From NCBI GenBank assembly GCA_023228185.1, contig JALOBQ010000036.1, forward strand, positions 1-8,228: DNA of 8,228 nt, given 5' to 3'. This DNA is from Candidatus Omnitrophota bacterium. GTDB taxonomy: Bacteria > Omnitrophota > Gorgyraeia > Gygaellales > Profunditerraquicolaceae. Position 1 is the stretch's first letter, and each line of letters opens with the position of its first letter. The notes beneath the pieces are model-generated. The model did not search any database. It had not been told where the DNA came from and worked only from the letters and a program-made list of their open reading frames with translations. Below are positions 1 through 6,381 of the stretch, piece after piece. A program made the position numbers and the translations under genes.

Positions 1-1236
1 AACCTTAAAGACATGAAGATCAGCGAATTAAATAAGCTGGCCAAGGAGTTGAACGCTAACGGCGCGAGCGGTTTGAGGAAGCAGGATTTGATCTTTAAAA
101 TTTTACAAGCTCAGGCGGAAAAAGAAGGATTAATGTTCGGCGAAGGAGTGCTGGAGATATTACCCGAGGGTTTTGGGTTTTTGAGAAGCCCGAATTTTAA
201 TTATCTTCCTTGCCCGGACGATATCTATATTTCGCCTTCGCAGATCCGTAAATTTGATTTGCGCACCGGGGACACGGTAAGCGGCCAGATTCGCCCGCCT
301 AAAGAGGGGGAGAAATATTTTGCCCTGCTTAAAGTGGAAGCGGTAAATTTTGAGAATCCGGAAAATGTTAAAGAAAAAGTATGTTTTGATAACTTGACTC
401 CTATTTACCCGCGTCAGCCGTTTAATCTGGAAACAAAGCCCGATGAAATATCGATGCGCGTAATGAGCCTGCTTGCTCCGATTGGCAAAGGTCAGAGAGG
501 TTTGATCGTTGCCCAGCCTTACAGCGGCAAAACGGTTTTATTGCAGAAGATCGCTAACGCGATCACGCTGAATAACCCAGACGCGGTTTTAATCGTGCTT
601 TTAATTGATGAACGTCCGGAAGAAGTCACGGATATGCAAAGAAATGTTAAAGGCGAAGTTATTTCTTCGACTTTTGACGAGCCGCCAGAGCGCCATGTGC
701 AGGTAGCGGAAATCGTCCTGGAAAAAGCCAAACGCTTGGTTGAGCATAAAAGGGATGTGGTTGTGCTCTTAGATAGTATCACGCGCCTTGCTCGAGCGTA
801 TAACTCGGTTGTTCCGCATAGCGGTAAGGTGCTTTCCGGTGGTATTGATTCCAACGCTTTGCAGAAGCCGAAAAGATTTTTCGGCGCAGCGCGCGCGGTT
901 GATGAAGGTGGAAGCCTTACGATCATCGCTACTGCTTTGGTCGATACAGGCAGCCGCATGGATGAAGTTATCTTCGAAGAGTTTAAGGGCACGGGCAATA
1001 TGGAAATTCAGTTAGACCGTAATCTCTTCCAGCGCAGGATATATCCGGCTATCGACATTAAACGTTCCAATACCCGCCATGAGGAGTTATTAGTTAAGCC
1101 TGATGTATTGCAGAAGACCTGGATATTAAGAAAAGTGCTTAATGAATTAAACAACGTGGAAGCGATGGAGTTGCTGATATCCAAACTTGGTAAAACCAAG
1201 GATAACGAAGAATTCTTGGGAAGCATGAATCAGTAG
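1..1236 (+). CDS. rho: Transcription termination factor Rho (5' end probably outside window)
   Basis: Hexameric RNA-dependent ATPase/helicase that loads on C-rich, ribosome-free RNA and releases RNA polymerase. Numbered from the ATG at 13 it has 407 residues. They comprise an N-terminal helical domain (RKQDLIFKIL 22-31), a cold-shock OB fold for the primary RNA site (GFGFLRS 53-59, DDIYIS 69-74) and a RecA-type motor. The motor shows a P-loop at 168-174, catalytic Glu200 in LLIDERPEE, Walker B VVLLDS 250-255, Q-loop VLSGG 273-277, R-loop DTGSR 311-315 and arginine finger Arg355. Alignment by eye to E. coli Rho gives a constant offset of 11 in the motor, with Lys181 replaced by Tyr170 and Lys326 by Arg315. 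The four codons before the ATG are open (N-L-K-D), resemble the usual Rho N-terminus and contain no Shine-Dalgarno sequence. I therefore infer that the true start lies upstream. The stop is TAG. Confidence 0.97.
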   Translation, partial: NLKDMKISELNKLAKELNANGASGLRKQDLIFKILQAQAEKEGLMFGEGVLEILPEGFGFLRSPNFNYLPCPDDIYISPSQIRKFDLRTGDTVSGQIRPPKEGEKYFALLKVEAVNFENPENVKEKVCFDNLTPIYPRQPFNLETKPDEISMRVMSLLAPIGKGQRGLIVAQPYSGKTVLLQKIANAITLNNPDAVLIVLLIDERPEEVTDMQRNVKGEVISSTFDEPPERHVQVAEIVLEKAKRLVEHKRDVVVLLDSITRLARAYNSVVPHSGKVLSGGIDSNALQKPKRFFGAARAVDEGGSLTIIATALVDTGSRMDEVIFEEFKGTGNMEIQLDRNLFQRRIYPAIDIKRSNTRHEELLVKPDVLQKTWILRKVLNELNNVEAMELLISKLGKTKDNEEFLGSMNQ

Positions 1237-1255
1237 AGTATCTTGATTTGAGGTA

Positions 1256-1334
1256 TAGTATGTAGTAGGTAGTATATAGTATGTAGGGAAAATCTAGAAC
1301 TTATCACCTAGAACCTAGCACCTAAAACCTAACA
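1256..1334 (+). repeat. Composite heptad-repeat element in the rho-rpmE gap
   Basis: Two period-7 tracts lie end to end. Positions 1256-1290 are five units built on TAGTANN or TAGGGAA and contain no C at all. Positions 1293-1334 are six units built on CCTANNA (the first two degenerate) with 13 C and only 3 G. The unit cores TAG and CTA are reverse complements, so the halves form a very imperfect inverted repeat; stable pairing looks weak. The last unit touches the Shine-Dalgarno of rpmE. The 24 bases at 1264-1287 recur perfectly at 1556-1579, and 1302-1325 recurs at 1646-1669 with one mismatch. The nearest described analogue is the heptanucleotide STRR repeats of cyanobacteria. The function is unknown. 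Confidence 0.85.
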
Positions 1335-1340
1335 AAGGAG
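1334..1340 (+). promoter_or_regulatory. Strong Shine-Dalgarno of rpmE abutting the repeat
   Basis: AAAGGAG ends six bases before the rpmE ATG. It is the strongest ribosome site among the intergenic starts here. It begins exactly where the last CCTANNA unit (1328-1334) ends, so the repeat forms the immediate 5' leader of rpmE. Confidence 0.75.
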
Positions 1341-1346
1341 AGAGAG

Positions 1347-1550
1347 ATGAAAGAAAAAATACACCCGAATTACAAAGAGAGCACAATTGTTTGCGCTTGC
1401 GGAGAGACTGTGCATACGCGTTCAACAAAACCAAGTATCCGCGTGGAAATTTGTTCCAAATGCCATCCTTTTTTCACCGGTAAGCAGAAGCTGGTTGATT
1501 CAGCAGGCCGTGTAGACAAGTTTATGAAGAAATACGGGAAGAAGTCATAA
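1347..1550 (+). CDS. rpmE: 50S ribosomal protein L31, zinc-binding (C+) type
   Basis: Small protein of the large ribosomal subunit that helps bridge the central protuberance to the 30S head. The 67 residues fit the family's usual size of about 70. The N-terminus MKEKIHPNY is typical. Zinc ligands are present as the pairs Cys16/Cys18 (CAC) and Cys36/Cys39 (CSKC), followed by the diagnostic HPFFTG at 40-45 and the basic, lysine-rich tail. This is the zinc-containing form, not the cysteine-free paralogue used under zinc starvation. It stands alone between two copies of the heptad element, 110 bases after rho and 161 bases before prfA. The rho-rpmE-prfA neighbourhood is conserved in Bacillus. The start is fixed by AAAGGAG six bases upstream. 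Confidence 0.97.
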   Translation: MKEKIHPNYKESTIVCACGETVHTRSTKPSIRVEICSKCHPFFTGKQKLVDSAGRVDKFMKKYGKKS

Positions 1551-1554
1551 AATT

Positions 1555-1582
1555 CAGTAGGTAGTATATAGTATGTAGGAAA
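1555..1582 (+). repeat. Heptad repeat, TAG half-element, second copy
   Basis: Four TAG-based heptads lie just after the rpmE stop. Positions 1556-1579 are identical over 24 bases to 1264-1287 in the rho-rpmE gap. The tract has a single C, at its first base. No CCTA half follows directly. A more degenerate TAG stretch with its own CCTA half comes at 1624-1671. The 40-odd bases between (1583-1623) hold nothing I recognise beyond an isolated CTAGG at about 1595. Confidence 0.8.
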
Positions 1583-1623
1583 GACCAAGAGTATCTAGGC
1601 AAAGGTAGAGGCAATGGAATTAA

Positions 1624-1671
1624 AGTATGGTATGTAGAGAAAACCTATCACCTAGAACCTATCACCTAATA
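1624..1671 (+). repeat. Heptad-repeat element, third (degenerate) copy upstream of prfA
   Basis: A decayed TAG part (about 1624-1643, including GTATGTAG) leads into four clean CCTANNA units at 1644-1671 with 10 C and one G. Positions 1646-1669 match 1302-1325 with one mismatch (T1662 versus G1318). The TAG-then-CCTA layout with a short AAAA joint is the same as in the first gap, which shows that this is a reproducible composite element and not random low complexity. Confidence 0.8.
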
Positions 1672-1673
1672 TG

Positions 1674-1700
1674 TTGATGCTATTTTTTTTAAAATATAAT
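1674..1700 (+). promoter_or_regulatory. Possible sigma-70-type promoter before prfA
   Basis: A perfect TATAAT lies at 1695-1700, with TTGATG (four of six consensus bases) at 1674-1679. The spacer is 15 bases, shorter than the preferred 17. The region is A/T-rich with eight Ts at 1683-1690, so TATAAT could arise by chance. A start point about seven bases downstream (1706-1708) would fall after the AAGG at 1701-1704 and almost at the ATG at 1712, giving a nearly leaderless prfA message. Confidence 0.35.
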
Positions 1701-1711
1701 AAGGTATATCA

Positions 1712-2776
1712 ATGGAAGAGAAGCTAAAAAAGTTTGCTCAGCGTTATATGGAGATTGAGCAACTGCTCAGTTCTCCGGAGATACTAAGCGACCGTGAGCA
1801 ATCGAATAAGCTGGCTAAGGAACTTTCTGACCTGAAACCTTTTTATCTTGCTTTTAATGAGTACGCGACTATTTTGAAAGAAATAAATGAAGTAGCCGGC
1901 GTGCTGAAGGAAAAACACGAAAAAGAATTTCTGGAAATGGCTTTAAGCGAATCTAATCATCTGGAAACCAGGAAAAATGATTTAGAGGCAAGAGTTAAAA
2001 AGATGATTACCGGTGAAGATAAAGATGCCGGAAGAGACGTGATCCTGGAAATTCGCCAGGGCACAGGCGGTGATGAAGCAGGGCTTTTTGCCGCTGATCT
2101 TTACCGGATGTATACAAAATACGCCGATAACAAAGGCTGGAAAGTGGAGTTGATGTCTATCAATACTAATGAAGCCGGCGGAGTCAAAGAAGTTATCTTC
2201 GGCGTAAAAGGACGTGATGCTTTTAAGGTGCTCAAATTTGAAAGCGGCGTGCACCGCGTGCAACGCGTTCCGGTTACCGAGGCGCAAGGCCGCGTCCATA
2301 CGTCCACGGCAACAGTAGCGGTTTTAGTTGAACCTGAAGCAGTTGATCTGGTAATTGAGCCGAAAGATCTTCGGATCGATACATACCGCTCGAGCGGCCC
2401 AGGCGGCCAGCATATGCAAAAAACCGATTCCGCGGTGCGCATTACGCATCTTCCCACAAATACTGTGGTTGCCTGTCAGGATGAACGTTCACAGATCAAA
2501 AATAAAGCCAAAGCAATGAGGATTCTGCGCGCGCGTATCCTGGAAACAAAGATCGAGGCTGAATCTAAAAGGTTATCCAGTGCTCGTAAAGTGCAGATTG
2601 GCACCGGCGACCGCAGCGAGAAGATCCGCACTTATAATTTTCCTGACCGCCGCGTTACCGACCACCGGATAAATTTTACTTCGCATCAATTGGAAGCTAT
2701 TTTGGAAGGTTCTTTGAATGAGCTTTCCGAAGCGATTATTAAGGCCGAAGAAGAGAAGAAAAATGAAAGAAGCTGA
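1712..2776 (+). CDS. prfA: Peptide chain release factor 1 (RF1)
   Basis: Cytoplasmic class I release factor that reads UAA and UAG in the ribosomal A site and triggers hydrolysis of peptidyl-tRNA. It has 354 residues against about 360 in E. coli. The N-terminal helical domain spans about 1-105. The stop-codon-reading tripeptide PVT (187-189) occupies the RF1-specific PxT position, which excludes RF2 (SPF). The catalytic GGQ is at 231-233 within RSSGPGGQ, and the conserved HTSTATVAV (196-204) and NFPDRRVTDHR (309-319) are present. The ATG has AAGG seven bases upstream, but see the promoter entry. The gene overlaps prmC by 14 bases. PrmC methylates the GGQ glutamine (Gln233 here), so enzyme and substrate are translated from adjacent frames. 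It ends in TGA, a codon RF1 does not read. Confidence 0.97.
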   Translation: MEEKLKKFAQRYMEIEQLLSSPEILSDREQSNKLAKELSDLKPFYLAFNEYATILKEINEVAGVLKEKHEKEFLEMALSESNHLETRKNDLEARVKKMITGEDKDAGRDVILEIRQGTGGDEAGLFAADLYRMYTKYADNKGWKVELMSINTNEAGGVKEVIFGVKGRDAFKVLKFESGVHRVQRVPVTEAQGRVHTSTATVAVLVEPEAVDLVIEPKDLRIDTYRSSGPGGQHMQKTDSAVRITHLPTNTVVACQDERSQIKNKAKAMRILRARILETKIEAESKRLSSARKVQIGTGDRSEKIRTYNFPDRRVTDHRINFTSHQLEAILEGSLNELSEAIIKAEEEKKNERS

Positions 2777-3545
2777 AACAGCCCTTACATATATTTTAAA
2801 TTGCCGGCGCGCCGACTTATATTTGGATGCGGATCTGCGCCTGAATAAACAGCAAGCCGAAGTTTTCTCGCAGGTATTGCTTAGAAGAATTAAACATGAG
2901 CCTTTGCAATATATCCTTGGACGCAGTGAATTTATGGGTTTAGATTTTAAAGTTAATAAAAATGTTTTGATTCCCCGCCCGGAAACCGAGATTCTGGTCG
3001 AGACAGCAATTAAATATATGAAATTAAAAAAATTTCCGCGTATTTTGGACCTGGGGACTGGTTCTGGCTGTATTGGCGTGTCTTTATCCAAGATGGTTAT
3101 TGGTTCTTTAGTCAGCGCAAGCGATATTTCCGCTTTGGCGCTTGAAGTAGCCAAAGAAAACAGCCGCAGGCATTCAGCTAAAATTAAATTTTTGCAAGGT
3201 GACTTGTTTGCGCCCTTAGAGAAACAAGGCTTGCTTTTTGATTTAATCGTCAGTAACCCTCCGTATATTGCCAAAAAGGATTTTGCCGGGCTTGCTGAAG
3301 AGCTATCCTTTGAACCGCTGTTGGCTTTGCAGGCTGGCGTTGATGGGCTTGATTTATACCGAAAGATCGCTGAAAACGCCGCGGATTATCTTCTGCCCAA
3401 AGGTTTATTGATCTTAGAACTTGGGTTTGGCCAGCGTTCTGCAGTAGAAAATTTATTATCTGAAAATGGTAAATTTGAAATAATTGAAACGATCAATGAT
3501 TATAACGATATCGCGCGTGTTTTAGTTGCCAGAAAAGAGGTTTAA
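2763..3545 (+). CDS. prmC: Release factor glutamine N5-methyltransferase
   Basis: Uses S-adenosylmethionine to methylate the glutamine of the GGQ motif in RF1 and RF2. From the ATG at 2763 it has 260 residues. The SAM-binding motif I is ILDLGTGSGCIGVSL (94-108), the substrate-glutamine-binding NPPY is at 165-168, and the family motif IPRPETE is at 70-76. The E. coli protein has 277 residues; this start enters at the helix equivalent to E. coli RRDAEILL, so the first N-terminal helix is missing. An in-frame ATG at 2718 with a good GGAAGG eight bases upstream would give 275 residues. However, the extra 15 are a basic, proline-containing stretch unlike the family, so I prefer 2763, preceded only by purine-rich AAGAGAAG. 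The gene overlaps prfA by 14 bases and lies five bases before murA. Confidence 0.93.
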   Translation: MKEAETALTYILNCRRADLYLDADLRLNKQQAEVFSQVLLRRIKHEPLQYILGRSEFMGLDFKVNKNVLIPRPETEILVETAIKYMKLKKFPRILDLGTGSGCIGVSLSKMVIGSLVSASDISALALEVAKENSRRHSAKIKFLQGDLFAPLEKQGLLFDLIVSNPPYIAKKDFAGLAEELSFEPLLALQAGVDGLDLYRKIAENAADYLLPKGLLILELGFGQRSAVENLLSENGKFEIIETINDYNDIARVLVARKEV

Positions 3546-3550
3546 AGAAA

Positions 3551-4813
3551 ATGGATAAATTGATTATTCAGGGTGGAATACGTTTGAAGGGTGAAGTAAA
3601 AGTATCAGGAGCGAAGAATTCAGTTTTACCGATTTTAGCGGCGACTTTGCTTACTGATGAAACTTGCCTGATCAAGGATGTGCCGCATCTGCGGGATACT
3701 AACAGCATGCTTAAGATCTTGCGTTCTTTAGGGAAAATCGTGGAGTTTGATAAAGGCAGGGTGATCGTCGCGGCGGGGAAAAAATCCAGCTATATCGCCG
3801 ACTATAAATTAGTTTCTACGATGCGCGCTTCATTTTGCGTGTTAGGCCCGTTGTTAAGCAGGTTTAAACAAGCCAAAGTTTCCCTGCCGGGAGGCTGCGT
3901 TATCGGAGTGCGGCCGGTTGATTTGCACCTTAAAGGCATCAAAGCTTTGGGCGCTGATATTCAGATTGATTCCGGTTATATTTTAGCAAAAGCCGCTAAA
4001 CTTAAGGGCACGCATATTTATTTAGGCGGCGCTTTTGGTTCTTCGGTTTTAGCTACGGATAACGTGATGATGAGCGCGGTTTTAGCCCAGGGGAAAACCG
4101 TGATTGAGTCTGCCGCCTGCGAACCGGAAGTTGAAGACCTGGCGAATTTTTTAAATAAAATGGGCGCTAAAATTACCGGCCAGGGCAGCCCAACTATTGA
4201 AATTGAAGGAGTAAAATCTTTGCGCGGGGCAACGCATTCAGTGATCCCTGACCGAATAGAGGCCGCAACTTGGATTATCGCGGCATTAATTACCAATGGA
4301 GATGTTTTGATCAAAAATGTCAACTATCGGCATTTAGGCGCTTTGATCGATAAACTTGGAGAAGCCGGAGTTAAGATTAGCCAGAAAGGCGACTCATTAC
4401 ATATCAAAGGGCACAAACGATTGAAGGCCGTTAATATTACTACTTTACCGTATCCGGGATTTCCCACCGATATGCAAGCGCAGATGATGGCGTTGATGTC
4501 TGTGACAGACGGGATCAGCGTGATCACGGAAAAAATTTATCCGGATCGTTTTATGCATGTGGCGGAACTTAATCGTATGGGCGCGCATATCCAGCGGGAA
4601 GGGCCGCACGCGATTGTCGAAGGTATTAAAAGATTATCCGGAGCTCCGGTAATGGCGTCCGATTTGCGCGCTTCGGCCTGTTTAGTTTTAGCCGGTTTAG
4701 CCGCTTCTGGCAAAACCGCAATTTCCAGGATATATCATTTAGAGCGTGGCTACGAAAATATCGAAAGCAAACTTAAGGATCTGGGAGCAAAAGTCTGGAG
4801 AGAAAAAGAATGA
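3551..4813 (+). CDS. murA: UDP-N-acetylglucosamine 1-carboxyvinyltransferase
   Basis: First committed step of peptidoglycan synthesis in the cytoplasm: transfers enolpyruvate from phosphoenolpyruvate to UDP-GlcNAc. The 420 residues match the family (419 in E. coli). The visible active-site features are GAKNSVLP (20-27, with the Lys22-Asn23 pair), TMRASF (90-95), catalytic Cys116 in LPGGCVIGVRPVDLH, the catalytic Asp307 in FPTDMQAQ, and RIYHLERGYENIE (393-405) closing the fold. Cys116 is the residue alkylated by fosfomycin, so the enzyme is predicted to be of the sensitive kind (inference). GAGG at 3537-3540 serves the ATG. Its stop overlaps the trpG start as ATGA, which ties cell-wall synthesis translationally to the tryptophan genes. 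A MurA-family gene also sits beside rho in Bacillus. Confidence 0.97.
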   Translation: MDKLIIQGGIRLKGEVKVSGAKNSVLPILAATLLTDETCLIKDVPHLRDTNSMLKILRSLGKIVEFDKGRVIVAAGKKSSYIADYKLVSTMRASFCVLGPLLSRFKQAKVSLPGGCVIGVRPVDLHLKGIKALGADIQIDSGYILAKAAKLKGTHIYLGGAFGSSVLATDNVMMSAVLAQGKTVIESAACEPEVEDLANFLNKMGAKITGQGSPTIEIEGVKSLRGATHSVIPDRIEAATWIIAALITNGDVLIKNVNYRHLGALIDKLGEAGVKISQKGDSLHIKGHKRLKAVNITTLPYPGFPTDMQAQMMALMSVTDGISVITEKIYPDRFMHVAELNRMGAHIQREGPHAIVEGIKRLSGAPVMASDLRASACLVLAGLAASGKTAISRIYHLERGYENIESKLKDLGAKVWREKE

Positions 4814-5373
4814 TTCTGATGTTGGACAATTATGATTCTTTTACCTATAACCTGGTGCAATACCTGGGTGAATTGGGAGAGGATGTTTTAGTTTACCGTA
4901 ACGATGCTTTAAGCATTGACGCTATCAAGAAGCTTAATCCGGAGAAAATCGTTATTTCTCCCGGGCCTGGCCGTCCGGAGAACGCGGGCGTCTCCTGCGA
5001 TCTTATTCGCCAATTCAGCGGCAAGATCCCCATTTTGGGAGTCTGCCTTGGGCATCAGGCAATCGGTTATTGTTTTGGTGGAAAAATCATCCAGGCAAAG
5101 AATCCGATGCATGGCAAAACCTCAATGATCTATCATAATGGCAAGGGCGTTTTCGCGCGCCTGCCTAATCCTTTTGAAGCGACGCGTTATCATTCTTTAC
5201 TGGTTGAAAAAAATAGCCTTCCGGATTGCCTGGAAATCACGGCGCGTTCGAAAGACGACGAGATTATGGGTTTAAAGCATAAAGATTATCCTGTTTTCGG
5301 GGTGCAATTTCATCCGGAATCAATCTTGACTAAAAATGGCATGGAGCTATTGCGTAATTTTATCAAACTATAA
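4810..5373 (+). CDS. trpG: Anthranilate synthase glutamine amidotransferase subunit
   Basis: Class I glutamine amidotransferase that hydrolyses glutamine and channels ammonia to the TrpE subunit to make anthranilate from chorismate. It has 187 residues, a stand-alone, full-length domain. The N-terminus ILMLDNYDSFTYNLVQYL is typical, with the oxyanion-hole PGPGRPE (51-57), nucleophile Cys79 in GVCLGHQAI, MHGKTS (100-105), and His168/Glu170 of the triad in FGVQFHPES. The same family includes PabA of folate synthesis. With no trpE or pabB visible, it may serve both pathways. The neighbours trpD-C-F-B favour TrpG. The start overlaps murA by four bases (ATGA) and the stop overlaps trpD by one (TAATG). 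It contains no tryptophan. Confidence 0.94.
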   Translation: MILMLDNYDSFTYNLVQYLGELGEDVLVYRNDALSIDAIKKLNPEKIVISPGPGRPENAGVSCDLIRQFSGKIPILGVCLGHQAIGYCFGGKIIQAKNPMHGKTSMIYHNGKGVFARLPNPFEATRYHSLLVEKNSLPDCLEITARSKDDEIMGLKHKDYPVFGVQFHPESILTKNGMELLRNFIKL

Positions 5374-6380
5374 TGATTAAAGACCTTGTTTTGCAGTTAT
5401 TAGAGAGGAAAGATCTAACTTGCGCGCAGATGAAAGAAGCGATGGGAGGAATTTTAAGCGGCACCACGGATACCGCCGATATTATCGCCTTCCTTACTTC
5501 ATTAAACGATAAGGGCGAAACAATCGTTGAGCTTACCGCCGCAGTGGAGATGATGCTTAAATATGTCGAGCCGATTATTGTGGATAGACCCAATATCTTG
5601 GATACTTGCGGCACAGGAGGAGACAGAAGCGGGACTTTTAATATTTCTACGGTTTGCGCTTTTGTCGCTGCCGGCGCCGGCGTTACAGTGGCTAAACACG
5701 GGAATCGTTCGGTTTCCAGCAAATGCGGCAGCGCGGATATCCTGGAGGCAGCCGGCATCAATATCATTATGCCGCCAGAAAAAATTAAAAAATGCCTTGA
5801 AGAGATCGGCATTGCTTTTCTTTTCGCGCCCCATCTTCATCCGGCAATGAAATTCGTCGCCCAAGCCAGAAAACAGATCGCTCGTAAAACGATGTTTAAT
5901 ATTCTCGGGCCTTTAATTAATCCGGCGCGTTCGACTAACCAATTAATCGGAGTTTATGATCAAAGATGGACGCGCCCTTTGGCAGAGGTGCTTTATAAAT
6001 TGGGCACAAAACATGTTTTAGTCGTTAACGGCGAAGATGGACTTGATGAAGTGACAACTACAGGCAAAACTTTTGTTTCTGAAAGTCAGGCAGGTTCTTT
6101 TAAGGATTATCAGATTACTCCGGAAGAATTCGGATTTAGCCGCGCAAAGCTGGCTGATCTTGCCGGTGGAGATGCCCAGCAAAACGCTAAGACGATGATC
6201 GAGATTTTAGAAGGCTGCTTTGGGCCGAAAAGAGATATTGTTTTGTTTAATTCCGGTTGCGCTATTTTTGCCGCGGATAAAGCCGCGACAATTGCCGACG
6301 GCATCAAGCTCGCCCGGCAGGCGATTGATTCGAAGAAAGCTTTAGAGAAATTTAAATTATTGAAGGAGTATTCAAAATAA
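5373..6380 (+). CDS. trpD: Anthranilate phosphoribosyltransferase
   Basis: Joins anthranilate to 5-phosphoribosyl-1-pyrophosphate, releasing pyrophosphate, the second step of tryptophan synthesis. It has 335 residues, the size of a stand-alone TrpD, not fused to TrpG as in E. coli. The glycine-rich PRPP loop CGTGGDRSGTFNIST is at 79-93, KHGNRSVSSKCGSAD at 108-122, HPAMKFVAQARK at 156-167 for anthranilate binding, FNILGPLINPA at 175-185, and the metal-binding region DGLDE at 222-226. The fold is an N-terminal helical domain followed by the nucleoside-phosphorylase-like alpha/beta domain. The start shares one base with the trpG stop and has no nearby Shine-Dalgarno, so coupling to trpG translation is likely. 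There is one Trp (199). Confidence 0.97.
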   Translation: MIKDLVLQLLERKDLTCAQMKEAMGGILSGTTDTADIIAFLTSLNDKGETIVELTAAVEMMLKYVEPIIVDRPNILDTCGTGGDRSGTFNISTVCAFVAAGAGVTVAKHGNRSVSSKCGSADILEAAGINIIMPPEKIKKCLEEIGIAFLFAPHLHPAMKFVAQARKQIARKTMFNILGPLINPARSTNQLIGVYDQRWTRPLAEVLYKLGTKHVLVVNGEDGLDEVTTTGKTFVSESQAGSFKDYQITPEEFGFSRAKLADLAGGDAQQNAKTMIEILEGCFGPKRDIVLFNSGCAIFAADKAATIADGIKLARQAIDSKKALEKFKLLKEYSK

Positions 6381-6381
6381 A

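Noticed and set aside
519..998. Minus-strand open frame of 159 residues within rho
   Set aside because: It is the antisense shadow of the highly conserved Rho motor domain; its composition (Ser/Thr/Leu-rich) is typical of such shadows.
1256..1671. CRISPR-like repeats in the two gaps
   Set aside because: The units are seven bases long with no spacers of uniform length and no cas genes nearby; they are short tandem repeats.
1680..1700. Intrinsic terminator before prfA, suggested by eight Ts at 1683-1690
   Set aside because: No stable G+C stem precedes the T run; the CCTANNA units and following bases do not fold back.
2573..3274. Long open frame of 233 residues on the minus strand across prfA and prmC
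   Set aside because: It is antisense to two unmistakable family genes, has no recognisable motif and mirrors their codon pattern.
5670..5681. Twelve-base perfect palindrome GCCGGCGCCGGC in trpD
   Set aside because: It encodes the Ala/Gly-rich segment after the PRPP loop, and repeated GCC/GGC codons explain it; no T run or paired element is nearby.
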